From Timema cristinae (taxonomy: Eukaryota > Arthropoda > Insecta > Phasmatodea > Timematidae): a stretch of 64,000 bases of DNA. This document shows, in pieces, positions 1 through 12,607 of the stretch. Within the stretch, counting starts at the first letter, position 1, and each line of letters starts with the position of its first letter. The notes beneath the pieces are model-generated. The model worked only from the letters and a program-made list of their open reading frames with translations. It did not search any database and was not told where the DNA came from. A program made the translations under genes and the position numbers. The stretch spans positions 34,949,620-35,013,619 of the forward strand of contig JBCFYV010000001.1 of NCBI GenBank assembly GCA_039000515.1, read 5' to 3'.

Positions 1-784
1 CTTTACAGAAGCGGAAATATCCTTATATTTATCATATCTTGTCAATTGATAGCGATAAAACTAACATACCCTAGTAATGTTAAAATAATACTAAATAACA
101 ATCCTTTATTTGAAGTAATATTTTTCAAAACCACTAGATTCTTAGATAATAGCAAATGTACATTTTTTATCGATGTCTTTGAATATTGAAATTGCTTGTT
201 ATTATTTTCTTTAATAATATCTATAGTATCACTTATTATATTTTATGGAGTGTTTCTGTAACAGTGTATATTATTTCGTTTCACTAATCTCACGAGTGTT
301 TAGTAAATGTCTCTATATCTAGGTAAAATAGAAAGTCTATACGGTACATGAAAGTATTTAATTTTTTATATAACTAATATTTTTACAACTCTCTTTTATA
401 AATGATTGCAATAATTCTTAAAGTGCTACACTCTTACGAGGCTGTTTGTATGTCGAATTTCAACTTAATAAGAAATTTCATTATATTTAGATCTGTTTGA
501 AGATTATTTTGAGAAAAGTACAATTTTGACCCAAAATGCATGGATCAATCAATTCCGAGAATTACTAAATTAATTTCTAAGCTGACTAGAAATATATTTT
601 TTAAATAGATAATAAAAATTAATTATATAACTGAAATAATTGGTCGAACATATGTCAGTAATAAATTTGACGTGAAATCTCAGAAATATTTTGATGAAAT
701 TCGAACCAAAATAAGATTTAATTTTTGTTAGAAAATTGTTTGTAGTTTTTTATCGACTGCTCTATTAAATATGTTATTATGAGT
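1..784. other. AT-rich noncoding, nothing recognised
   Basis: Very AT-rich sequence with frequent stops in all frames. I see no gene, RNA or repeat that I can name. Confidence 0.6.
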
Positions 785-955
785 ATTATTATTAATTATT
801 AGCACCGCGTCTTAATACCCGTTCGGGTTATACGCACTTACGCTAATGTAATGGTAGAGTGATTATGAAATGGAATGAAGGACCTACAGTGTAAAGTGGA
901 ATCCGAACCACGATGGAGGCCTGGCATTCCTCACATTCATAAGTTGTGATTAAGT
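785..955 (-). repeat. SINE family A, 5'-truncated copy (A1)
   Basis: Starts, on the plus strand, with the reversed family A tail (TTATTAGCACCGCGTC) and runs through the body motif GGAATCCGAACCACG. The tRNA-derived head is missing, so this is a copy truncated at its 5' end. It is more diverged than most A copies and no target-site duplication was seen. Confidence 0.8.
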
Positions 956-1096
956 TAATAATGTTATATTCAGATGAATAGATGAAGGAAAGCCTAAATG
1001 AGAGGGATGTATTTGTTTAGTGATTACCTTGTATTGTTTTACTTAGCGATTAATATTTCCATAGTGCATTCAATATAGGTAAGACTACTACAATTC

Positions 1097-1354
1097 ACCC
1101 ACCTCGGTGGTGTAGTTGGCTAACGCGCTTGTCGTGTTGAGCTCGACTGCTGAGGATGGGGAGATCAAGGTTCGAATCTCGGTCGGGTGAACTGGGGGTG
1201 GGTTTTCCTAAATGGTTCTCCACTCTCCCTCCACGCAAATGCGGGTTCACTTCATCTAATTAAACCTTCACAATTCCTAATCCATTAGCGTAATTAGTAC
1301 TTAAGCGTATAACCTGAACGGGTAGTAAGACGCGGTGCTAAATATATATATATA
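1097..1354 (+). repeat. SINE family B2, full-length
   Basis: tRNA-derived head with an A-box-like stretch (GGTGTAGTTGGCTAACGCG) and a B box (GGTTCGAATCTC); the 5' ACCCACC can pair with the CGGGTG after the B box, like an acceptor stem. The body contains CTCCACGCAAATGCGGG. It ends in the tail shared with family A (GAACGGGTAGTAAGACGCGG), followed by (AT)n. It is not a tRNA gene: the spacing is wrong and it continues into a SINE body. Confidence 0.85.
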
Positions 1355-1355
1355 A

Positions 1356-3363
1356 AATACTACGTTTCATGCTATAATTGAACATTAACTACAAATTGCG
1401 AATACATATTTTTGATTTTGGTACAAATACAAAGTTTAATGGAATATTTTTTATTTATATATAAATGTAAATACTGTATGGTATTTTATAATACATAGAC
1501 ATTTTTTAGTTGAAAGACAAATCTCAGCTACCTAGCTTATTTTATTAACCCACACTGACTTCAGTGAGTAAGACCCAAATAACTACGCTAAAAGGTAATG
1601 TTTAGCTTAATCAAAATAATTCAATTTAACGTTTTGGTTCCAATTTTTTTTGTAATACAGCTGATATAAACAAAAAATCCACTATTTGAGATTACAGAGA
1701 AGAACAATATTTTATCCTCATGAGATATTTGTACTTAAATAAAACTGTACAATGTAGTTTTCATAAATACGTTGTTTTTTTAGTAAAAAAAACTTTTACT
1801 TTGGGGTTTTTGGGAACTCTTTACACATTCAAATGAAATAAAATCATATGAAAAACAGAAGAATATTTTATTGAATTAGTTTTGTATGGTTATTGTTAAC
1901 ACATGAAAGATTTTTATATCAACCAGTGTCAGTTAAACTTTCAGAATTCATTTACAACTTCTTATATCACTACGAACATTCTGTACAAGTGAAAAGTTTT
2001 ATTAATAGGAGGACAAATACATACAGAAAAAGACAACAAATTTATAGAATTTATACACATACGAACATTTACATATACTTTTTTCGGACAAAACGCTTGT
2101 TTTATAATTATGGATTTGTAAATATGTTCTATATAAAAATTGAGATAAGACCGATTTCTCTTTAAATACCGACATTTATGTAAATAAATAAATATCCAGA
2201 CACAATATAATATCTGTATAATATAACATCATAAAGATATTATAAAATACCTAGATTATAAAACACATTATCTACTTTAAATTGAAACCTATGTAAAATA
2301 TTTACAATTTAATAAACTTCTTTAACATCAAATGAGATGATATCAGGAAGATATATTTAGCAATAGTCTATATAACTCTAAATATTTTCCGAATAATATA
2401 TTTCAGTAGTCAACAAGAATATTATACTAATACAATTAATATTATTACTATTACACTTTTTACAGCAAATACGAAATTAAATATTTAATATTAGAATAAT
2501 TATTAATATAGGAGATTATTTACATTTAGTGATTAGTCTATTATATTGTGAACATTAACAGCCACGCATCATTACAATTTTACACATATTTGTAAATTAA
2601 AAGAGGTCAATTAAATCATTTTGGATTTGAATAATTGATGTTCGTTCTCATTTTTGTGCAAGGAACGCTAGGGCTCAGCTTAGTTCCCTGAACAACCTTT
2701 CAAACCTTCAATAAATAATTTGAGACACACATACAAAATTTAAAGGAGGTTTTCTTTGGTAATTGGTATATTATATTTAAATTCTGTTTGGTGTGATTTG
2801 ATTTTTTTAAATATTCTTTCGTTGTGATCATAATATATATTTAGCAAGTAACCAAGCATTTTTTATTTAAAATAAATTGAAAAATCTAGTTATACTCCCC
2901 TTATATTTTTAATATCTTTCTTTTTAAAAATGACACTCTTGTGTTACTAAAATATTCAACACGAAACAATATTTATTCTAACTCAACTTTGTTATTCATT
3001 AAATACAAACAAGTGTAAAAATTTTCCGTTTAAATATTTTATTCTTATTTATTATGTTCGTTTACTGATTAAATCAGTATATTTTATGGTCCCATTAAAA
3101 TTATAACAAGAATTTAAAACTTAATTAAACGAATGAAAAAATTTGTAAGAATTAAGGGAAGTCAATAAACAATATATTTATATAAATCATCATAGGATAT
3201 TAGCCATTTTAAAATATAATAAAATCCTCATTTAAAATATAAGTATTAAAAAGCTTTCAATCGAACTATTTTTAGTAAATGAGTTTTATTTTCGCTTTAG
3301 AGCCATTTCACAATATACTTTTAATAGATCATCCTATTATATTAGTTATTTCAATATTGATAA
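1356..3363. other. AT-rich noncoding
   Basis: A 90-residue open frame at 1893-2165 (plus) is a chance AT-rich reading frame rich in Ile, Tyr, Phe, Lys and Asn with no domain. Nothing else recognised. Confidence 0.55.
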
Positions 3364-3490
3364 ATGAATATATTCATTTTGTATTCATATATAATATATA
3401 TATAATGAATATATTCATTTTGTATTCATATATATTATTATAATGAAAAATATTTATTATATATATAATTATAATGAATATATTTATTTA
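3364..3490. repeat. AT-rich tandem repeat, about 40-bp unit
   Basis: The block TGAATATATTCATTTTGTAT occurs twice about 40 bp apart (near 3364 and 3404). Two more degenerate units beginning TGAAAAATATT and TGAATATATTTA follow. It looks like a short local duplication series. Confidence 0.65.
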
Positions 3491-4070
3491 TACACAAACT
3501 AAAACCATTACCATGCATTTTAAATACATAAATTTATGCAAATTGTGTGTGTTTCAAACCGTTTAATACATCTATAGATTTCCATTCAATTTAAAAGACT
3601 TTTACCCTACAATGATAGAAAAAATGTTTTTATACTATTTAATATATTAATCAATAAACCACAGAATTATATGACGGTAGAAGTTATAGGAATTAATATT
3701 TAAACTATATGTTTTCCAATGAGTCAGGTAGCGCTTATTCCTTACGCGTTTTTACGCACAATATAATTTAAGATACACGATCTCACCTAAATTTATAGTT
3801 AAATTGTCTAACATCATATTTAAATTTGTATAAAAACAATATTACATTCAGTGTAAGGAAAACAAAACCTTAACTTTAAAATGGGAAACACAGAAAAGTT
3901 GGAAGACGAACTATAATATTACCATTAAAACGAAAATAAAATATGTTATTAAATAAAAAATAGGTTACACACAAAAGAAATCTCTTATGTGTTTGTACAT
4001 TTAATACATGTTAAACGTTTTTTGTACTTCTGGATCATTAATACATTCTGAAATTCCCATTCGTATTTAA

Positions 4071-4471
4071 GGGTGCCACCTAATAGAAAGTGGAAATGCA
4101 TTGAATTCCAAGTCTAACTTCCGGCTACATCACATTATTTCACTAGACATTAGATATTTATAATTTTTGTCTTACGCTTAGATTGAAGGTAAAAGGGATC
4201 AAATGTTGTTCAACCAATAACATACTTATGTCTATTTTAAACATTTTTTTAAATTATCTCATTTTCAAACATTATTATATTAATCGCTGAATATTGACAC
4301 AATTTTATGATTGATAGAAAAAAAAAGTATCAATTTTTGTACATTGTTGTGTCACAACAGAAAATTCTATATTTGTTGAGGTATTTTTTTAATTGGTTTT
4401 AAGTACTAAATATGATACCTAATACTAAACATTGTATTGGTGAATTATTTTATTTTAAGTAGGTAGCACCC
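4071..4471. mobile_element. Candidate MITE flanked by TTAA
   Basis: Inverted ends GGGTGCCACCTA (left) and TAGGTAGCACCC (right), one mismatch, each immediately flanked by TTAA (4067-4070 and 4472-4475). The inside is AT-rich with no coding capacity. A TTAA target is characteristic of piggyBac-type elements, but the inverted repeat is short, so the superfamily is only a suggestion. Confidence 0.5.
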
Positions 4472-4775
4472 TTAAATACAAATACTTTAATATAGATTTC
4501 AAACATACTATTAATTAAATTAGCATTGGAATGATTAATTTTATTTAGTTAAGTTTTCATAAAATTAAAAATTATAATTAAAAAGTTTTATTGATTGCAT
4601 TCAATATAATTTCATGAAAACGCTCATAGATTATGAAAAACTGCTTTAAATCAAATTTTAGTAAGGAAATCTGTTTAAACATAACAAAAAAGCACTATTA
4701 TATAAGATATAAATAAACAATTACACCTCACAGAATAAAATGAATTAGTAAATAAATGAATAGTAATATGAAAAA

Positions 4776-4998
4776 TTATTATTATTTTTATTACTAGCAC
4801 CACGTATTACTACCCGTTCGGATTATACGTACTCACGCTAATGTGTAATGGTAGGGTGATTGTGAGAGGAAATGGAGGACTTACAGTTTAATGTGGGATC
4901 CGAACCACGGTGGAACATGACATTCCACACATTCACAAGTAGTGATTAATACACTTCTTGTCAGAGGTGAAGGAAGGGTTTGGTAATCAGATAAATAT
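4776..4998 (-). repeat. SINE family A, 5'-truncated copy (A2)
   Basis: Reversed tail (ATTACTAGCACCACG), body (ATCCGAACCACGGTGG) and the segment GTCAGAGGTGAAGGAAGGG, ending just before the tRNA-like head. Carries several substitutions relative to the younger copies. Confidence 0.85.
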
Positions 4999-7900
4999 GA
5001 AAAATATAATTAATTTTGTATTTATGCGTTTAGTTAATTATTACTTTAAGCTTACTCTGCTATCTTTCATCAAACTATTTTAAATATAACTGTATTTCGG
5101 CGAAACAGCCGTATCACAGAGATATAGTCAAAATAGACAAAAAATATTTTTTTAAATCAGTCATCTAACCATATGTATAATTAACTAAATAAAATTTTGT
5201 ATGTTGTAATTAATAATGTAAAAAGCTAATAAACTCTATTAATTATATGATCTAGTAAGTTTATTGACATTTGATATTTCATTGAATATTGAGGAGATAT
5301 ACATATGTATAATTAATTTATATTATCAGTAAAGCTTGGTGAGTATTTACTAAGGAATTTCAAACTTATGATTCATACATAAGAATAAAGCATAGTGAGA
5401 TAACCATATTAAATATATTATGTATTATTTCAAAAATGTTTACATCTATTTTCCAAAGATTTGCTATTACTATTCCATATTGATTTTAAATAAAATACAA
5501 TAATTAAAAATTATACAAATCTCGATTTTTCTGTTAAAATCTAAAATATAAAATCCTTTTACATTTTATTTAAATCATATTAAACAAACAAAATTATTCT
5601 TAAATTTTTATTTCCCTTAATTTATTTTATCCATACTTATATTATTATTATTAATATACATGAGTAACATTTATTATTTTTTAAGTAAACACTCAATTGT
5701 ATAAAGGGTGCCATTTATGTAAAATAAAGACTAATATACTTGTTTAGCTCACATAAATTTTAAATAAAATTGTCATAGTAAAGACATTTAGCATTTATAA
5801 TATTTTTCAAAATCACAACTGATAAAATATTCTATATTTGGGGAATATTGCATTACTTTCTAATTAAAAATTAATATATGTTATAAGAACTATAATACTC
5901 CTAATCATTATATTTATTTTTCTCTAATGACACAGAAGTCCAAACTAGATTTAATGTATAATTTAATAATTCACAGTAAGGCAACAACAGTTAGTCAGTC
6001 AAAATATTTAAACCCTAAATAAAATCACAAACTATAAAAAAAATACTTATTACTCTAATGTATTTTTTTATATTTATAAATATATACACAATGATTGTAC
6101 CAGCAATGCCATAAATAAAATTGTGGGATTTTAGAAATATTATTCATAATGTTAAAAGTAATGAAAACATATGATATAATTTGTAACGATTCCTCATTTG
6201 CGGTAATTTAATTATTTTTCCATTAAAATAGACACATATCATAATATTTTATTTTCATTTTAATATAAAAAAGGATCATTTACTATCATATATATTAATC
6301 TTTTAAAAAAATAGTATAATCTAAATAAAAAGATAGCTTCGTTTTAAAACAATTTGAGCTACAAATTCCCATTTAATAATTTATTTCAAATGTTAAAGAG
6401 GTTATAATTAAGTGATGATTTTCTAAAAGATTATATTTTGATTTTTAAAGGTAAATAATAAAGCATGTCATTTAATTATAATCTCAATACTAAGCTGTGT
6501 TTTAAGTCTTATATTGCTGTTCACCGTAACCTAATACCAATTCGGGTTTTAAAAATATTTTACATTTAGTCTGTTAATCATCTCTATAAACTTTGAGTAA
6601 ATCAAGGTGTGTAACAATAATAATATTAGTAAAATTAGTATCCCCTGGGTAAGTAGAAGCATGCTATAAAGTGTTTCTCTCAAAATAGATTAGTGTGATG
6701 ATGATGGGTAAATTTAGGTTATAATATAGATAAGCTGTATTATATTAGTGGTTTTTATTAAATAGTTTCCCACCCTGCATCAGTAAAAAATGGGTACATT
6801 TTCTATACATACAAACTTGATCCTCCTCATATCAGTAAAGTAGGCAGCATATGCAAAATACTTGAAATTGTGCTATGATGTAGTGCAGAGAAAATAAAAT
6901 ACTTGAGAAGAAACATACAAGCCCGAATAATTATTCCTACTTTGGCTGATTACATGCCAATAAAGGACTAAAATTGATCTTATCCTACAGCTTAGTGATT
7001 CTATGTTGTGATATTTTGATAAAAGTCAGATTTTAAAAATACAACCCAACTAAAACAAGTATTCAAAGTTAACAATTCTTTGAAAATATCTCCAATTTAA
7101 TTTTAATTATTTAAAATAATAATATTTATATTCGTTAATAAATTAACAGTCCACATTTTAAACTTATATATAATGTAAGATGGTTTCCAAAAACTATTTT
7201 CACTAAAGATATTTAATTGTATTTACTTGATATATTTTATAGTAAAAATACTCCTAAAATATATTGACAAAGCTATCAGAAGGTATAGATTAAAATTTCT
7301 GAGTAAAATTATAAAGAAATAACAAATATTTAATTTAATTGGGTATTCTATTTTGTATATAGATTACAAATAAAAACATCTATTTAAATGTTTGCAAGTC
7401 TTTTTAAATACTTTACATATATAAATCAAACAAAACAAGAAATCACTTCCAATGGATGCAGCATTGTTTGTTAATGAGCTTCTTATTCTTTGATAGTAAT
7501 TTAAAAATTAAATATATAACAGAATTAAAAAATATGAGATAAAAACAATAACAAAATACATGCACACATAAATAAGTTTATACATTCAAATTAAAGATGT
7601 TTACCAAAAATATATACAAGCCATCAGTCAATAAATATTTGTTAATTTCCATTCTCAATTTTTATTAAATTAATTTCGTCAGTATTTTTTTATTATCTAT
7701 TTCATTCTTGATAAACATATCTTTATTAGTATCTCAATTTCAATGAGATGTGAGACCATGGATTTGGATAGGTTTATACAACTTAATTTAATTAAATTTA
7801 GACTAAATATAAATTTAGTGTTTTATTTTAGTTTACAATGGAAAGAGATCAAACATTTATATGTGTCATACATGTTATTGTTATCTTCTTGAAAAGGTAA

Positions 7901-10293
7901 ACTAATAAAAGTTTTAGTACAAATTTACCAACGGCTAAATAGCTATGGACAATAGTTTATTGCCAACATGACAAATATACAAAATATTACAAATTTGTTT
8001 TTATTTGGTGTGTAGTATGCTCACAGCTATGATTTAAATTATTAATCCTGATATAATATAAATTTAGACAATTTAGGTAGACATATTGTCAAAAAATAAA
8101 CCATTTTGAGTAAATTTATTTCCTTTTAGTTTTATATAGGCCTATATTAAACTAAACACATTTTTGAAATGAAAATAAATCACATCCTATCTATCAGTAA
8201 AATGCGATAATTTATGATATAAACATAATTATTTTAGTTATGGAAATATAAATAATATATATTATAATATTTTTTATGTATTTTTAGCTATCTTATGTCT
8301 TCGTATTTTCCTGTTAGTGAAATATGTATTAAACTAAATCTCACATTATTTGGTTTGAAAATAAATAAATAATAAATAGAAATTTTAATGCCATAAATTA
8401 ACACAATGTACCTATTGATTTACTTTTGATGTCATTAATTAATACAGTCCATTTAGTAATATATATTAGTTTGAAGTTTGACAATTGAATATTGAACTTT
8501 CAATTCTAAATTTAAACTTTTTTAGAAATCTTAAAACTTTAATTAAGTTTTTTAATAAAAATATAATTATTAAATCTTCAAATTACAATTATTTAATAAA
8601 TTTATTTTCTCAAATGTTGTACTTTTTGTAAAATGCAATTTATTATGATATCCTTAATATTAATATTCTTAATATTAAATGAGAATCTAAATTGCATATA
8701 TCTAGAGCATTGTTTCATAAGCATAAAAAGGGTTTCCTTGTTTAATAGGATTACATTATTAACATTAATTTTATCCCCTCTAATGAAGTATATAATGAAA
8801 TTTTAAGCGTTAGCAATAAAAATTGATATAACATTTGTTAAGAAAGTCTAATACATTTCGACAGATTTAAAATTAACCCTTAAATTGTTAGATCAAGTCC
8901 TGCTGTGATAAAATTGAATACATTCTGTCATGTTACTTTAAGCAACTTGTGACGATAATTTATTTTTTAAGAAAAATATCTTTACTATCTTTAAGTTAGT
9001 TTGGAAAACATATGTATAAAGTCAGATCAGATATAATACTAACACATATTTAAACTTTCTCAAAATTTATTAATGATGAAATAACTTAAATTTTTATTTG
9101 AATCATAAAACAATCAATCAATTTACCTGATTTTCAAGCAATACATACCATTTCATTAAAATAAACTTTAAAATTTTGATTATTTTGAAAAAAGGTTGTA
9201 GAAATTCTAGCGATTTAGCGTTTTGTAATACATCACTGCTAAAATCATGACTACTTTTGATTTTAAAGTTAACACTATTACATTTGTTCAAACTGATTAA
9301 GAAATTATACCTTTTGATTATGTAAATTCTACTTATGCTTGCTTATAATAACCTATAATATAAATTTTTTTCATATATTATTAAATAAATGTGGATTAAC
9401 TATATTATAGTTTAATCCCATTTTAAAGTGAAACTATCTCTTAAATAATGTGGTTATAAAACCAAATATGTATTATTGTAATCGCAATACATACAGTAAA
9501 CCACATTGAGTCCTCATGGATGTTATACATTACATTTGAAATAAGTTTCACAGTAAATTTAATTTATCGGGGATGGTTTATATTGAAAGTTAAAATCAAT
9601 TAAATGGCAAAAATCAAAATAGATAATATTGTATTATGCTTTCTTTAATTTTAAGATAAATAATGCATGCACCTTTCGCAAATATATAACAATATTATTA
9701 TGAAGTTGATAAAATTAATCTAAAAATATTCTTAAAACCTGAAGAGTTAGTGAGGTGTAGTAGTAAAATTAACAAATATAAAATAATAGATTTAAAGATC
9801 ATACCGAGAGGTATATTAAAAATATAACATTTGAACAAGGGTTAAACATAAAGGCCTTTATCTATAACAGAGTGTAGAGATTTCATTCCTTACTACCAAT
9901 TGTAATTATTTATCTAGAGTCAACATTTATGTAATATGTACCTGGCATTTCTTGGAAAATTATATGTATATTTAAATGTAATTTGAAGTTTTAAGTTCTT
10001 AAGCTAGCAATTTATAATTTTATAATTATAATTTGTTATGATATTTACGAAATGTAGCAATTGTTTGATTAGAGATACCATTTAAAATGTTTAGCGGTGG
10101 GAAAAATCAGATCAAAACAATTGATAGATTATCAATTCGGTTCTTTCTGGAAATTTAGGAGTGCTAACTCTTCATCTAAGAAGAGTAAAAGGGGTAGTTG
10201 AATTTACAGAACTTCATCAAATAATATATCTTCTTTCAAGATATTGTATTTATTGACTTAAACAGAGGGCTCACAAATAACTATAAAGAAAAA
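4999..10293. other. Long AT-rich noncoding stretch
   Basis: About 5.3 kb with no recognisable exon, RNA gene or transposon protein. Near 6520-6545 a short segment (AATACCAATTCGGG) resembles a decayed SINE tail, too short to call. Near 5706 an AGGGTGCCA motif resembles the end of the 4071-4471 element but has no visible partner. Confidence 0.55.
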
Positions 10294-10582
10294 TATTATT
10301 ATTATTATTATTATTATACCGCGTCTTACTATCCGTTCGGGTTATACGCACTTACGCTAATGTGTAATGGTAGGGTGATTGTGAGATGAAATGGAGGACC
10401 TACAGTTTAACGTGGAATCCGAACCACGGTGGAGGCCTGGCATTCCTCACATTCAAAAGAAGTCTTGTCAGAGGTGAAGGAAGGGTTTGGAAATCAGATA
10501 AATCTGTGCCGGGACCGAGGATTGAACCCCTGCCGCCAGCACAGAAGTCTGACACCTTACCCCTAGACCACCAGGTCACCAG
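10294..10582 (-). repeat. SINE family A, full-length (A3)
   Basis: Complete copy: (TTA)n tail, body, and tRNA-like head with reversed B box (GGATTGAACCCC) and A-box region (CCCCTAGACCACCAGGTCACC). An approximate duplication AGAAAAATA / AGAAAAAATA flanks it. The 81-residue open frame across it (10386-10631) is a by-product of the repeat, not a gene. Confidence 0.92.
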
Positions 10583-12607
10583 AAAAAATAATAAATTTAA
10601 ATTAAATAATACTAAACACTATATTCAATGATCAAATTTCTAGCTAATTCAGAAACAACATTTAAAAAGTACTATAGTATACAAATACGAAATTATTATT
10701 TTTATTTTTTGAAGTATTTAACGTGCAAATTATTATAAATAACTATATTACAATATTTGATTTGGGGTGATTTAACTTAACCCAATGAAATTAGATTATT
10801 CAAATGTTATACTTATGTATCAAATGAAATGTTTCTGATGTAAACAAACTAAGATTTTATTTATTCAAATTTATAAGCACTGACATTTATCAATTCCATA
10901 AAACAATCAATAGTTCTGATTTTTATTTGTATATTCACTCAAAAACCAAATAAGTTTGATTTTAAATCTGCTTATTTAAAAATATGTTCAAATTATCTTT
11001 TATTCAAAATATGATTGAAAAAAAAAAGAGTTCGCATTTTATTTAAGTTACGTACAAGTTATATGATTGATTAATATAATCCATTAAATTTGGTCATTCA
11101 CACGATAATGTACTAGTTGGACTGTTTCTCAGCTGTACAAGGTACACGCAATTTACGTAAAAGTCTCAAAGTACTTAATTTTCCTGGTTACAATATTGCC
11201 CCTTTTATATAAGATGCACGATAGTGGAAAAAAGAATGGTTATCTTGCTCGCTTTCAGAGTAAACAAGGAGGAAAAAGGGAGGGAAAAGGGGAGGTAAAA
11301 GTATGTTACGGAGGGAGTGAAGCTGAGTCAACTCAAACTTTTTACCGCGTGCCTTGCAACATAACCATAAGATGCCTCTGGTTGTACTAATAAACTGTAA
11401 AACATATTAGGTTTACTTATTGATTAATTGTTTGAAAGATATATGATTATACATATACACGATAATTACTAAAATATGTAATTTATGCTAAATGTTGTTA
11501 GTTGTGATACTTTTAATATAAATACTGTACTAGCCTGTAAATATGTTAACTCTCTTATTGAAATGTGTAAATGATTAATTTAAATATACCTTGATTTGTA
11601 GATGTGTAGTTTTTTTTAATGAAAAACGCGTTACGACTATGGATATCATTTAGTAAGATTTTCTTATTCTGTCAAATGTAAAAAAAAATTAAATGAGCTT
11701 TTATGATTGTAAATTTATTCAAATGATTTGATAATTTTTCTAATAAGTTTTATTATTATTTTACTATTCCATCATTATCATGATTGTATCATGTATTCAA
11801 TACCAACATATATTTAAAACTAATTATCTAATCTACTATATTAAATAACACAAATAACAGAATCAAATAATCAATAATTTGACATCAAGATCAACTCAAG
11901 TCTTGAAATATCAATCGGGAAAAGCGTTGTTTTTTATCACAGTATTTCATTGCTTCTTTTCTACCCCTACTATTTTGGTTAGTGACAAATTAAGTACAAA
12001 TGTAAATTGTGTAAGAACAACACACTCCTCTAACTGTTGTTGAAGGATAGTACTTTAGAAATTATTTTTTCATGTTTAGATATAAATAGCACAGAAAATA
12101 CAAATTTCCCAGTATTTTCCTGAAGACTTTACATACACTAAAATCACTTACAACGTTCTTATCACACAATTATTTGTGTGAAATTATTTTCGATAACTAA
12201 TTATAACGTGATACTTACGTTATAAACATTTTAATTGGTGGTGTATTATATAGTGTACAAAATTGAGGAAATCATTTTTGTGTTATCTCTTAGTGTCATT
12301 ATGAAGAAACCATATCAATATTCTTATTGGGAGTAATCAACAGTATAAGTATTGTTCATTGATTCGATGTGCGGTAAAATCTCCCAACATGACGTAGGTA
12401 CAGATCAACATCTTTTCATGTTGAATCAACAGATTAAATAAAAAAGACAAACTTATCTGATTAACGTCTTATGCTTAGTAGTTTTATAACAAAATTTACT
12501 GGAAATGTTTATCATCTGTGTCCTTGTTTAACGTGTACTTTTGGCTTTCCTATGCCTTTAGTGCGCCTATAGGGTTCGCACATCCAGCAGAAAACCACAA
12601 ACAAACA
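10583..12607. other. Noncoding; downstream flank of the receptor exon
   Basis: Mostly AT-rich. A purine-rich patch at 11220-11320 gives a 64-residue open frame with no domain. The part nearest 12607 is presumably the receptor's 3' UTR. Plus-strand TTTATT motifs near 11713 and 11748 would read as AATAAA on the minus strand, but I cannot tell which, if any, is used. Confidence 0.5.

Noticed and set aside
1097..1190. tRNA gene at the B2 SINE head (also at other SINE heads)
   Set aside because: A and B boxes are present, but the cloverleaf is poor and the sequence continues into a SINE body and tail repeated elsewhere in the window.
10386..10631. Protein-coding frame of 81 residues (and similar ones at 28438, 44523, 20646, 34721, 51757)
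   Set aside because: These frames lie across family A SINEs and share the same peptide pieces; they are by-products of the repeat.
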